Assembly: GCA_965203135.1 (NCBI GenBank)
Contig: CBDBBO010000001.1
Span: 930,001-994,000, forward strand
From: CATOSD01 sp965203135
Lineage (GTDB): Bacteria > Chloroflexota > Dehalococcoidia > Lucifugimonadales > CATOSD01
DNA: 64,000 nt
Direction: 5' to 3'
Shown here in pieces: positions 8,384-16,908 of this stretch. The notes beneath the pieces were generated by a model. It did not search any database and was not told the DNA's origin. It saw only the letters and a program-made list of their open reading frames with translations. The number at the start of each line of letters is the position of its first letter. Position 1 is the first letter of the stretch. The position numbers and the translations under genes are program-made.

Positions 8384-9226
8384 CTACCCTATCTCTTCCA
8401 GGGCCTGGGCTAGCTGCTCGTGGCTGGGCGCCTTGCCGTGGAAGTTTGCGTTGTTCTCCATGAAGCTGACGCCCTTGCCCTTGACGGTCTTGGCGATGAT
8501 GGCGGTGGGCCTGCCGCTCGTGCTGGCGGCCTCGTCGAAGGCGCCGACGAGCTGGGCGACGTCGTGGCCGTCCACCTCGAGGGCGTTCCAGCCGAAGGCG
8601 CGCCACTTGTCCGGCAGCGGCTCCAGGTTCATCACCTGGTGGGTCCAGCGGTCGTTCTGGATGCCGTTTCGGTCCACGATGGCGACCAGGTTGTCGAGCT
8701 CGTAGTGGGACGCGGACATGGCGGCCTCCCACACCTGGCCCTCGTCGCACTCGCCGTCGCCGAGCAGCACGTAGGCGCGGGTTGGGCGTCCGTCCAGCCG
8801 GGCGGCGAGCGCGGTGCCGACGCCGAAAGAGAGGCCCTGGCCGAGCGAGCCGCCGGACATCTCCACGCCGGGCGTCTTGATGTGGGCGTGGCCCTGCAGG
8901 CGGCTGTCTATCTTGCGGAAGGTCATCAGCTCTTCAGTCTCGAAGTAGCCCGCCTCGGCGAGCGCCGCGTAGAGCACGGGGCAGGCGTGGGCCTTGCTGA
9001 GCACGAACCGGTCCCGTTCCTGCCACTTGGGGTCGGAGGGACGGTGGCGCATGGTGTGGAAGTAGAGCGAGGCCAGTATCTCGACGGACGAGAGGGAGCC
9101 GCCAGGGTGGCCGCTGTTGGCCTCGGCGATCATGTTAAGGATGTTGCGGCGCATGGAGCGCGCCGTGGCCCGGAGGGAGTCCAGGTCGGGCTCGCTGGCG
9201 GCCGGGCGTTCGTCGGGGCTGGACAC
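8384..9226 (-). CDS. Transketolase, N-terminal (ThDP-binding) subunit
   Basis: I chose GTG 9226 because AGGGAGG lies about 12 bp upstream and the length (280 residues) then fits split transketolases; upstream in-frame sequence crosses a -10-like element and looks non-coding. Features: SMRRNILNMIAEANSGHPGG with the conserved His, YFHTMRHRP, KAHACPVLYAALAEAGYF, and the ThDP-binding GDGECDEGQVWEAAM..DRNGIQND. It precedes the C-terminal subunit on the same strand, so the two form one operon and one heteromeric enzyme. Confidence 0.88.
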   Translation of the reverse strand: MSSPDERPAASEPDLDSLRATARSMRRNILNMIAEANSGHPGGSLSSVEILASLYFHTMRHRPSDPKWQERDRFVLSKAHACPVLYAALAEAGYFETEELMTFRKIDSRLQGHAHIKTPGVEMSGGSLGQGLSFGVGTALAARLDGRPTRAYVLLGDGECDEGQVWEAAMSASHYELDNLVAIVDRNGIQNDRWTHQVMNLEPLPDKWRAFGWNALEVDGHDVAQLVGAFDEAASTSGRPTAIIAKTVKGKGVSFMENNANFHGKAPSHEQLAQALEEIG

Positions 9227-9259
9227 TGGTGTATGCACCTCCCTGATCGCGGTGGGGCA

Positions 9260-9265
9260 ATTATA
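9260..9265 (-). promoter_or_regulatory. Possible -10 element of the transketolase operon
   Basis: TATAAT is present on the minus strand 34 bp upstream of the chosen GTG start. No good -35 box is visible at 17-18 bp, so this is weak. Confidence 0.3.
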
Positions 9266-9290
9266 GCAATCAGAACGGATAGTGGGTAGG

Positions 9291-9335
9291 GGCCTCACCC
9301 CCATCCTGGCCTTCCCCCGTCGAGGGGAAAGGGAC
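9291..9335. repeat. Intergenic hairpin repeat, CCTTCCCCC type
   Basis: CTCACCCCCATCCTGGCC is followed by TTCCCCCGTCGAGGGGAA and AGGGAC. Same family and orientation as 8331-8371. Confidence 0.8.
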
Positions 9336-9344
9336 AAAAGGGGG

Positions 9345-10811
9345 CTACTGCTCGGCGGTGAGGGCTTGCCAGGCGGCGGTGAGGGTGGCGGCGTCGGGGG
9401 CGAAGAGGGCGAGGGTGTGCGTGGGGCCGGCGGAGAGGCGGACGAGGCGGCCGGGCAGGTCGAGCACCTCGCCGTCGCCGGACTCGGCGGGGCGCCAGTC
9501 GGCGTCGGACTGGGAGCGCAACGCGGCCCGCGCGGCCTCGTGGAACTCCGCGGCGTCCTGCTCGGTGTCCCAGGCCAGCCGCCACGCCAGCACCAGGCCG
9601 CCGTCCGCGTGCTCCCACAGGGCGAGGCGATCGCCGCCCCAACCGGCGGCGGCGGCCGACGCGGCGGCTATGCCGTCGGCGGTCTCTTCGCCGTGGGTGG
9701 CTAGGTAGGACGCCAACAGGAACTCGCCGAGCGTGTCCTGCCCGGTCTCGGTCCATCCCTCGCCCAGCGCGGCGGCCAGGTCGGGAATCTCCACGGGCAC
9801 GGGCGTCTCGGAGTCGATGTACTTGTCGAGGTGGAGCACCTGCTCGGTGGAGACGGGCGGGCTGGCGAAGGCGTCGTCGATGAGCGCCCACCCGCCGGCC
9901 TGTTGGAACAGCTGCACCGCGAACTCGAAGCCCCGCGTGTAAGGGAACACCAGGGAGTCGCGGACCAGGCGCGGTGCGCCGGTGAACGGGTCGTCGGACG
10001 ACGTGGCCTCCTCCCGGGCCTCCTGCTGCTGTTCCCCGGTAAGCTCGTAGTTGAAGTAGAGCACCTCGACGATAGTGGCGTCGCCCTCCACCAGACCGCG
10101 GTAGGCCAGCGAGCGGTCGGTGTCGGCGTCGTCCAGCGCGTCCAACCCGGCCTTCAGGTCGAAGTTGCGGTGTTGCAGGGCGTGGGCGTACTCATGCGCG
10201 TAGGTGAGGATGTCGCGAGCGGAGACATCGTCGCCGCCGTCGACAATGTATATCTTGTCCTCGTCGGTGTCGAAGAAGCCCAGCACGGAGCCGGAGTAGA
10301 GGTTGACCAGCAGCTCGAAGAGATCGTCCTCGGCGTCCAGGATACCAAGCGTCTTGTAAATCCCGTCGGCCAGGGCTATGTCCTCCCTGTTCTCCTCCAG
10401 GTTCTCGCTCAGCCGCTCGCGCAGCTCTGCCTGATCGATGAACTCGCGGTCGACATCAAGGAAGGCGAAGCGCTCGCGGATGCCGGAGGCGCGCCTCTCC
10501 ACGTCGTCGAGCGTGGCGTCCAGCCGCCCGGACGACACGGGCGTGGGCACGGGCGTGGCGATGACGGCAACGGTGGTTGGCAGGATGACCGGGCCGGGAT
10601 CGAATGCCGGCCCCGGGATGGGTGTCGCGGTGGCGGTCGGTGCCGGCGTGGGAGCGATGGTGGGCGCGACCGCGGCGGTGGCCGTCGGCGCGATAGTGGG
10701 TGTAGGCGTAGGGGCGGAATCGCCGCCGCAGGCCGCGGCGAACGCGGCGAGTATGGCGAGCGAGGCGAAGGCCAGAAGTGTTCGCGCGGCAGGGACGCGG
10801 AGACGTGACAA
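9345..10811 (-). CDS. Lipoprotein with HEYAH metallopeptidase-like motif
   Basis: This 488-residue protein has an N-terminal lipoprotein signal (AILAAFAAACGGDS) with the acylated Cys at about residue 28. A Thr-Pro-Ala spacer (TPTPTIAPTATAAVAPTIAP) extends to about residue 85. The folded part contains TYAHEYAHALQHRNF, an HExxH-type zinc site followed by Gln-His, as in minimal gluzincin-like peptidases. Downstream it has YRGLVEGDATIVE, where a Glu could be the third zinc ligand. The protein would face outside, tethered to the membrane. The substrate is unknown and peptidase activity is inferred from the motif alone. Confidence 0.72.
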   Translation of the reverse strand: MSRLRVPAARTLLAFASLAILAAFAAACGGDSAPTPTPTIAPTATAAVAPTIAPTPAPTATATPIPGPAFDPGPVILPTTVAVIATPVPTPVSSGRLDATLDDVERRASGIRERFAFLDVDREFIDQAELRERLSENLEENREDIALADGIYKTLGILDAEDDLFELLVNLYSGSVLGFFDTDEDKIYIVDGGDDVSARDILTYAHEYAHALQHRNFDLKAGLDALDDADTDRSLAYRGLVEGDATIVEVLYFNYELTGEQQQEAREEATSSDDPFTGAPRLVRDSLVFPYTRGFEFAVQLFQQAGGWALIDDAFASPPVSTEQVLHLDKYIDSETPVPVEIPDLAAALGEGWTETGQDTLGEFLLASYLATHGEETADGIAAASAAAAGWGGDRLALWEHADGGLVLAWRLAWDTEQDAAEFHEAARAALRSQSDADWRPAESGDGEVLDLPGRLVRLSAGPTHTLALFAPDAATLTAAWQALTAEQ

Positions 10812-10991
10812 GGTGTAGACCTCCAGGGGACGGGCGTGAAGGGTTGCGACTGGTAGTATACAACGTTGGCGGGGCGTGGGTGTCGTCTGGAATTGCGGCC
10901 GGAACGCTGCTACACTTCCCGCATTCCGGCGCTACGCCAATCACACCGAACGACGGCCCGCGAACCGGGCCGCGCCTGGAGAGAATCGCAA

Positions 10992-12716
10992 ATGCCAACA
11001 CGACAGTTCACGGGCAACCCATCACAGATCATGGTAGAGCAGCTCGCCGCGTCGGGCATCAAGTACGTGTTCAATAACTCCGGCTCGCGGGAGGCGCACT
11101 TCTTCGACGCGCTGCACTCGCGGGACGACATCCACGGCATCCTGGCGCTGCACGAGGGCAGCGTCGCGGCGATGGCGGGCGGCTACACGCAGGTGGGTCT
11201 GGACCCGGCGGCGATGGTGGTGCACCTGGGCGCGGGTCTGGCGCAGTGCATGGGGCAGCTCATCAACGTGTGGGACGGCAGCCTGCCCGTGGTGGTCATC
11301 ACCTTCGCGGGCGACACCGGCAGCTTCGCCGACCGCATTATCCTGGACCTGGACCACAGCTTCGGGCCTACGTCCATAGCCGCGCCTTTCACCAAGGCCA
11401 ACTGGACGGTGATCGAGCCGGAGGGCTTGCCGCAGGCGATCGACCGCGCCATCCGCGTCGCCAAGACGCCGCCGGTCGGGCCGGTGCACCTGGCGGTGTA
11501 CGACCGGCTGCTGGGAACGCAGCAGGTGGATACGCAGATCATCGACGGGGGCGTGCCGGACGTGCGGGCGGGCTACCCGTCCGACGACGACCTGGAGCAG
11601 GTGGCGCGGGCGCTCCACGAGGCGGAGCGGCCGGTCATCTACGTGGGCGACGGCGTGTGGAAGAGCGGCGCGCAGGAGAAGGTGGCAAACCTGGCGGAGC
11701 GCTTCGGCGCGGCGGTGGTGTCGTCGTTCGGCGACCTGAGGGCCGTTCCCATAAAGCACCGGCTGCACTGCGGGCGAATCGACGCGGCGATACCGGAGTT
11801 GAACCCCGACCTGATCCTGTCCATCGGCTCCCGCCACGGCGGGGCCGGCGCGGCGTCCGACTTCGACGTGTTCGCGTCGGCAAGCAAGGTCATCGCCATG
11901 GGCGTGGACGTGGGCAATCTGCAGAACATGCCGGGACTGGACCTGGCAATACTCGCGGACGAGCGGCGCACGCTGGAGCAGCTCGAGGAGCTGCTGCTGA
12001 GCGAGTCCACACCCCAGCGGTACGACGACCGGCGCGAGTGGGCGCTGGGCCAGGCGGCGGGGCTGCGCGAGCGGCGCAGGCGGGAAGCGGCCCAGGTGAC
12101 GGCCGGGGCGTCGCAGGTGCACCCGACCACGGCGCTGAACGCGCTGGACGCGGAGCTGGAGCGTCGCGGCGGCGGGGTGGTGACGATCGAGCAGTTCGCC
12201 ATGCCGCTGGACACTCTGGGCGGAGAGGACTCGCCGGGCAACAACGAGTACATCCGCGCGGCGGGCGGCTCGGAGGGCTACGGCGTGGGCGCGGCGGTGG
12301 GCGCGAAGCTGGCCGCGCCGGACCGGCCCGTGGTCGGGTTGGTGGGCGACGGATCGCTGTACTATGCCGACTCGGGCATGTGGACGGCGGCACACCACAA
12401 CATCCCGATGCTGTGGGTGATACCGAACAACCAGGCATACGGAATCGTCGCCAACTCGTTCGAGCGCGCCGGAACGTCGATGAAGGACACCGGCGACTAC
12501 GCGGGAGTGGTACTTAGCGGCATCGATCCGGTGAAGCTGGCCGAGGGGTTTGGCGTAGAGGCGATGCACCTGCAGGACGAGGACAAGGCGGCGGAGACCA
12601 TCGCCCACGCGCTGGACGTGATCGAGCGCGAGAACCGGCCCTTCCTGCTGAACGTGCACCTGCCGATGGGCATTCCCAGCGGCGGACGCCCGGCGCGGCA
12701 GTTCCGCATGGCATAG
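10992..12716 (+). CDS. Thiamine-diphosphate-dependent enzyme (acetolactate synthase / decarboxylase superfamily)
   Basis: This 574-residue protein starts at ATG 10992 (MPTRQFTGNPSQIMVEQLAA). The N-terminal Pyr domain has YVFNNSGSREAHFFDAL and LALHEGSVAAMAGGY with the conserved Glu. The central domain is the Rossmann-like type (RPVIYVGDGVWKSGAQEKVA). The C-terminal PP domain has VGLVGDGSLYYADSGMW..WVIPNNQAYG, the GDG..NN cofactor motif. This is the architecture of acetolactate synthase, benzoylformate decarboxylase and related enzymes; without a small-subunit neighbour I would not call it IlvB. The substrate is unknown. Confidence 0.87.
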   Translation: MPTRQFTGNPSQIMVEQLAASGIKYVFNNSGSREAHFFDALHSRDDIHGILALHEGSVAAMAGGYTQVGLDPAAMVVHLGAGLAQCMGQLINVWDGSLPVVVITFAGDTGSFADRIILDLDHSFGPTSIAAPFTKANWTVIEPEGLPQAIDRAIRVAKTPPVGPVHLAVYDRLLGTQQVDTQIIDGGVPDVRAGYPSDDDLEQVARALHEAERPVIYVGDGVWKSGAQEKVANLAERFGAAVVSSFGDLRAVPIKHRLHCGRIDAAIPELNPDLILSIGSRHGGAGAASDFDVFASASKVIAMGVDVGNLQNMPGLDLAILADERRTLEQLEELLLSESTPQRYDDRREWALGQAAGLRERRRREAAQVTAGASQVHPTTALNALDAELERRGGGVVTIEQFAMPLDTLGGEDSPGNNEYIRAAGGSEGYGVGAAVGAKLAAPDRPVVGLVGDGSLYYADSGMWTAAHHNIPMLWVIPNNQAYGIVANSFERAGTSMKDTGDYAGVVLSGIDPVKLAEGFGVEAMHLQDEDKAAETIAHALDVIERENRPFLLNVHLPMGIPSGGRPARQFRMA

Positions 12717-12762
12717 GGCCTCACCCCCCATCCTTACCTTCCCCCTCGATGGGGGAAGGGAC
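12717..12762. repeat. Intergenic hairpin repeat, CCTTCCCCC type
   Basis: CCTCACCCCCCATCCTTACC is followed by TTCCCCCTCGATGGGGGAA. It overlaps the ThDP gene end by nothing and ends 15 bp before the next start codon, so it lies inside a likely co-transcribed pair. Confidence 0.8.
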
Positions 12763-12777
12763 TAATGGAGACCCATT

Positions 12778-13644
12778 TTGAGCGATTTCAGCGTTACGCT
12801 GCTGGGTACTGGCACGCCTGAGCCGCTGGACGACAGGATCGGCATCAGCACGCTGGTGCGCGCGGGCGAGGAGACGCTGCTGTTCGATTGCGGGCGCGGC
12901 ACGGGGCTGCGTCTTCACCAGGCGGAGGGCAGCTACAAGACCGCGACGGTGATGTTCCTGACGCACCTGCACTCGGACCACGTTTCCGGGATACCCGACC
13001 TGTGGCTGACCGGCTCGATTCCGCAGATGCGCGGGCGGGAGGAGGCGCTGAGGGTGTACGGGCCCACGGGCACAGAGAGCCTGGCCGAGCACCTGCAACT
13101 GGCCTACTCGGCGGACGTGGAGGCGCGGCAGCCCTCGCGGGACATGGCGGGCTTCGGCGCGGAGCCGGCGCGTCTGGAGGCGGCGGACGTGACGCCGGGG
13201 GTGGTGTACGACCGCAACGGCGTCCGGGTGACCGCTTTTCCCGTGGAGCACCTGATCATCGAGCCGGCGTTCGGCTTCCGCGTGGAGTACGACGGCCGGT
13301 CGGTGGTGCTGTCGGGCGACACTACCTACTGCGAGAGCATGGTGGACAACTCGCGCGGTGCGGACCTGGTGATCCACGAGGTGGCGGCGGTACCGGAGGG
13401 CGTGGACGCGAGCTCGCCGCTGGTGGACCGCGTGGTGTCGTGCCACACGTCGCCGGAGGACGCGGGCAGCCTGTACAAGCGCACGTCCCCCTCGCTCGCG
13501 GTGTTCTCGCACATCCACTACATACTGGGCGCGACTGACGACGACATCATCGCGGGCGCGAGGCGCACCTACGGCGGCGCGATGGTGGTGGGGCGCGACC
13601 TGGACACGTTCGAGGTTGGCAAGGGCAGCGTGCGGCGGGTATAA
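12778..13644 (+). CDS. MBL-fold metal-dependent hydrolase (RNase Z / arylsulfatase-like)
   Basis: This 288-residue protein uses a TTG start at 12778 with GGAG seven bases upstream; a nearby ATG at 12765 is out of frame. Early glycine-rich strand: VTLLGTGTPEPLDDRIG. The metal motif is FLTHLHSDHVSGIPD (HxHxDH). Further ligands are probably in SGDTTYCESMVD and CHTSPEDAG/FSHIHYILG near the C-terminus. Fold and order match the RNase Z-like subgroup, but the exosite arm of true tRNase Z is not evident, so a small-molecule hydrolase is more likely. Confidence 0.87.
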   Translation: MSDFSVTLLGTGTPEPLDDRIGISTLVRAGEETLLFDCGRGTGLRLHQAEGSYKTATVMFLTHLHSDHVSGIPDLWLTGSIPQMRGREEALRVYGPTGTESLAEHLQLAYSADVEARQPSRDMAGFGAEPARLEAADVTPGVVYDRNGVRVTAFPVEHLIIEPAFGFRVEYDGRSVVLSGDTTYCESMVDNSRGADLVIHEVAAVPEGVDASSPLVDRVVSCHTSPEDAGSLYKRTSPSLAVFSHIHYILGATDDDIIAGARRTYGGAMVVGRDLDTFEVGKGSVRRV

Positions 13645-13728
13645 GGGCCAGACAACCGCGAGCAGCTATGCGAGCATGATCAGGAGTAAGGTACTACCGT
13701 CCCACTTTTAGCGACGAGAGGCACTACA

Positions 13729-14010
13729 GTGACCAAGCGCAATGACAGGCTAGGCGGCTCCCGCACCATCAAGGCGTCGGAGTTCAAGGCCAGGTGCCTT
13801 CAGCTAATGGACGAAGTGGCCGACAGCAGCGCCGAGATTATCATCACCAAGCGAGGCACGCCGGTGGCGCGGCTCGTGCCCCATCGCGAGCGGCCGAAGT
13901 CGCTCTTCGGCGCCGACCGGGGTCGCATGAAAATCGTGGGTGACATCATCAGTCCTCTCGACGTCGAATGGGAAGCCGAGGTCAATCCGGACAGGGTGCT
14001 CAATCCGTGA
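13729..14010 (+). CDS. Phd/YefM-family antitoxin
   Basis: This 93-residue protein starts at GTG 13729 (AGAGG upstream). Residues 12-65 show the Phd/YefM DNA-binding fold (TIKASEFKARCLQLMDEVA, then IIITKRGTPVARLVPHR), and the C-terminal half (FGADRGRMKIVGDI) is the toxin-binding tail of VapB-like members. Its TGA overlaps the GTG of a PIN-domain frame by 4 bp (GTGA), the usual coupling of VapBC/Phd-PIN pairs. That partner is truncated, so this antitoxin is now an orphan. Confidence 0.85.
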   Translation: MTKRNDRLGGSRTIKASEFKARCLQLMDEVADSSAEIIITKRGTPVARLVPHRERPKSLFGADRGRMKIVGDIISPLDVEWEAEVNPDRVLNP

Positions 14011-14108
14011 TACTGCTGGATACCCACGCGCTCGTCTGGCTGCGGACAGGGGACTCACGCTCAGGAATCAAAGGCATGTGGAGGGAGCTCCCCCAGCGCG
14101 GCACTTAG
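14007..14108 (+). pseudogene. Truncated VapC-like PIN-domain toxin
   Basis: The GTG start overlaps the antitoxin stop. The peptide opens ILLDTHALVWLRTGDSRSG: LLDTHALVW is the classic PIN N-terminus with the first catalytic Asp. Family similarity ends after about 16 residues and the frame stops at 14106-14108, giving 33 residues instead of about 130. The stop overlaps the end of the convergent methyltransferase gene at 14105, so the break is probably where that gene joined. No toxin function is expected. Confidence 0.7.
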
Positions 14109-15745
14109 CCGGTGAAGGCGTCGTCAAGGACGCCTTGGAATCCCTCGGAAGGTCTATTTCGCTGGGCCGGGCGATACATCGAGGGGTGGGCCGGAATCTC
14201 GAACTCCATGCCCGCCAGCAGCTCTCGGATTGTGAGCAACTGGATTTTTGGGTAGTCGCGTTGCCAAATGTCGGAGTGGTAGAAGCCGGCTGCCGCAGCC
14301 TCCCTCCGCATTTCTCGCGTCGGTTCCTCCAGCGTAATGAACAGGCCCAAGGCGGCGTCTTCGCGCTCGACTGTTCCAACAAGGTCGCGCACCTGTGACA
14401 CTTCCACGCGGCCACTCTTGACCTGGACGATAGCACGCATAGTGGCCCTGCGAGGGCCGTCGATGAAATGGACGACTCCGTCGATGCCTCTGTCGGCGCC
14501 GCGCCTGCCGCGCTCACGAGGTAGCGCTTCGAGCAGCGACATCGCCCAATACTCGAACTGGAACCGGTCCTGCTCGGCCAGTGCCCGCGCACTGCCAACG
14601 TCCACGGGTTCACCTACGACGTCGTAGTTTCTGCCCGGCAACAGGTCGAATGCTGTCTTGAGTCGGTTCTTCATGAGCGCGACGGCGAGGTGGGTGATGT
14701 CTATGCCCATCCACTGGCGGCCCAGGTTGTGGGCCGCGGCGACGGCCGTGCCGCACCCGCAGAAAGGGTCGAGAATGACGTCGCCTTCGTTAGAGGATGC
14801 GGTGATGATGCGTTCAAGGAGCGCCTGCGGTTTCTGCGTAGGGTAGCCGAGGCGTTCTCTGTGCCAGGATCGCAATGGAAGAATATCTGCCCAGACATCC
14901 TGTGCGGGCGCGCCCAGATGCTCATCTAGGTAAACCTTCAGCCTCGGTACTCCATTGCGTGTCCAATAGATTCTGTCGTTTGTCATCATCTCTCCGATGC
15001 CGGCGTCGTCGTACATCCAGTGTCGCCCTTCAGGAGGCGAGATTGCGCCCCGCTCTCCGAAATTGCGAGCAGGGCCGGAACCCGCGGCGGACAGGTCAGC
15101 CGACATGAACCTGCGTCCATCGGAATCTTCGTACCTGTAGTAGTTTTCCACATATTCGGGGTCCAGCGGCTGGTAGATGTTGTTCCACGTGAATTGAGAG
15201 GCCGTTTTGTTATAGAGAAGTATCGTGTCGTGAACTCTCCCAAGGCCCCTGGCGTCGCTGTGGCTGGTGGTCCGACGCCAGATGATCTGATTGCGAAAGT
15301 TCTGTGCCCCGAACACGCTGTCCATGAGCAGCTTTAGGTAGTGGCCCGCGGTGGGGTCACAGTGCAGGTAGATAGAACCCGTGGGCTTCAGAACGCGGCG
15401 CAGTTCCACCAAGCGGGGAGCCATCATCACGAGATACGCCATCATGGCGTTCCGGCCGAGGAACTGGCGGAACGCCGAGACCATGTCCTTGACGGTGGTA
15501 GGCGCGTCCCTGTTCAGGATGATCTCGTTCTCGTAAGTGCGCTCCGACTCCAGCGTCCAGTCCCAGGTGTCGGTGAACGCCTTGATCTGCGCGGGCGACT
15601 CTTCGCCGGTCTTCTCCCTGAACAACACGTTATAGTTGGCGTTGGAATTGAAGGGCGGATCAAGGTAGACGAGGTTGACCGACTCGTCGGGGATGTGCTC
15701 TCGCATGACGCCCAGATTGTCGCCGTAGTAGAGTGCGTTCGGCAT
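14105..15745 (-). CDS. DNA methyltransferase fused to Mrr-like nuclease domain
   Basis: This 546-residue protein starts at ATG 15745 (MPNALYYGDNLGVM). The order is beta-class: catalytic motif IV first (VYLDPPFNSNANYN, residues 28-39), SAM-binding motif I near residue 335 (ILDPFCGCGTAVAAAHN, then GIDI). From about residue 414 a second domain begins: RRGADRGIDGVVHF and then AIVQVKSGRVEVSQVRDLV. This matches the Mrr-type PD-(D/E)xK core (G-x-D-x-G-I-D...QVK). Modification and possibly cleavage thus share one chain. No separate endonuclease lies nearby. The extreme C-terminus overlaps the truncated PIN frame. Confidence 0.85.
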   Translation of the reverse strand: MPNALYYGDNLGVMREHIPDESVNLVYLDPPFNSNANYNVLFREKTGEESPAQIKAFTDTWDWTLESERTYENEIILNRDAPTTVKDMVSAFRQFLGRNAMMAYLVMMAPRLVELRRVLKPTGSIYLHCDPTAGHYLKLLMDSVFGAQNFRNQIIWRRTTSHSDARGLGRVHDTILLYNKTASQFTWNNIYQPLDPEYVENYYRYEDSDGRRFMSADLSAAGSGPARNFGERGAISPPEGRHWMYDDAGIGEMMTNDRIYWTRNGVPRLKVYLDEHLGAPAQDVWADILPLRSWHRERLGYPTQKPQALLERIITASSNEGDVILDPFCGCGTAVAAAHNLGRQWMGIDITHLAVALMKNRLKTAFDLLPGRNYDVVGEPVDVGSARALAEQDRFQFEYWAMSLLEALPRERGRRGADRGIDGVVHFIDGPRRATMRAIVQVKSGRVEVSQVRDLVGTVEREDAALGLFITLEEPTREMRREAAAAGFYHSDIWQRDYPKIQLLTIRELLAGMEFEIPAHPSMYRPAQRNRPSEGFQGVLDDAFTG

Positions 15746-15911
15746 GACTTCAGTGCAGTCTCCATTGGATGGGTCGTCCACTGAGTGTAACCTGCGCCTT
15801 GCATCTGTCGCAACAGGCCGAGCGGGTCGGCAGAGTTGCCACGCGCCGCGCACGCGGGCACAATGGGACACAGATTCGAGGCGTCCGGACGCCGCGATTG
15901 GAGATGTGGAT

Positions 15912-16883
15912 ATGAGTTTCAAACTGCTACTGCTGCCGCCGGGGGGCGAGGAGAACGCGCTGGTGGGTGAGACCTGGCCCGCGAAGCTTAGGGAGGCCGT
16001 GCCCGGCATCGACGTGCGGGTGGCGCATTCGGTCGGCGAGGCGATGGAGATGATAGGCGACGTGGACGCGGCCTTCGGCGACATCGCTCCGGAGCTACTG
16101 GAACTGGGCACCAACCTGAAGTGGATCGCTTGCCCGCAGGCGGGGCCGCGCGCTGGCTACTACCACCAGGCGCTGGTGGAGAGCGACGTGGTCGTGACGA
16201 ACACGCGGGAGATCTACAACGACCACATAAGCGCGCACATCATGGCGTTCGTGCTGGCGTTCGCGCGCGGGTTGCACGTCTACACTCCGAGGCAACTGGA
16301 GCGGGACTGGCGGCCCGGCTACGAGATCACACACCTGCCGGACGCCACGGCGGTAGTCGTGGGCGTCGGCGGCATCGGCGCGGAGACGGCCAGGCTGTGC
16401 GCGGAGTTCGGCATGACGGTGCTGGGCGTGGACCCGCGCGTGCCCGAGCCGCCGCAGGGCGTCGCGGAGCTTCACCGGCCGGAGGCGCTGGACGACGTTC
16501 TGCCGCGCGGCGACTTCGTGATAATCACCGTGCCGGAGACACCAGAGACGCAGGGCCTGTTCGACTACGGAAAGTTCCGGCTGATGGACCCCGGCGCTCG
16601 TCTGATCAACATAGGCCGCGGCGCGGTGGTGGTGCTGGACGACCTGGCGAGGGCGTTGCGCGAGGGCGAGATAGGCGGGGCCGCGCTGGATGTGTTCCAG
16701 GTGGAGCCGCTGCCGTCGGACCACCCGCTGTGGGGGATGCCCAACGTCATCATCACACCCCACGTGGCCGGAAGGGGGCCCTACCTGGACGACAGGCGCA
16801 CCGAGCTGTTCATCGAGAACTGCGTGCGGTTCGGCCGCGGCGAGGAGCTTCGGAACGTGGTGGACAAGGCCAACTGGTTCTGA
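15912..16883 (+). CDS. D-isomer-specific 2-hydroxyacid dehydrogenase
   Basis: This 323-residue protein starts at ATG 15912 (MSFKLLLLPPGGEEN). The NAD-binding Rossmann motif is AVVVGVGGIGAETARLCAEF. Family signatures follow: IITVPETPETQGLF, LINIGRGAVVVLDDL with the substrate-binding Arg, and TPHVAG where His is the acid-base residue. It reduces a 2-keto acid, or oxidises a D-2-hydroxy acid, with NAD(P)H; the substrate cannot be read from sequence. It is divergent from the methyltransferase and 25 bp before a DUF3800 gene on the same strand. Confidence 0.9.
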   Translation: MSFKLLLLPPGGEENALVGETWPAKLREAVPGIDVRVAHSVGEAMEMIGDVDAAFGDIAPELLELGTNLKWIACPQAGPRAGYYHQALVESDVVVTNTREIYNDHISAHIMAFVLAFARGLHVYTPRQLERDWRPGYEITHLPDATAVVVGVGGIGAETARLCAEFGMTVLGVDPRVPEPPQGVAELHRPEALDDVLPRGDFVIITVPETPETQGLFDYGKFRLMDPGARLINIGRGAVVVLDDLARALREGEIGGAALDVFQVEPLPSDHPLWGMPNVIITPHVAGRGPYLDDRRTELFIENCVRFGRGEELRNVVDKANWF

Positions 16884-16908
16884 GCTTCTGGAGGGTCTGC
16901 GCCGCACC

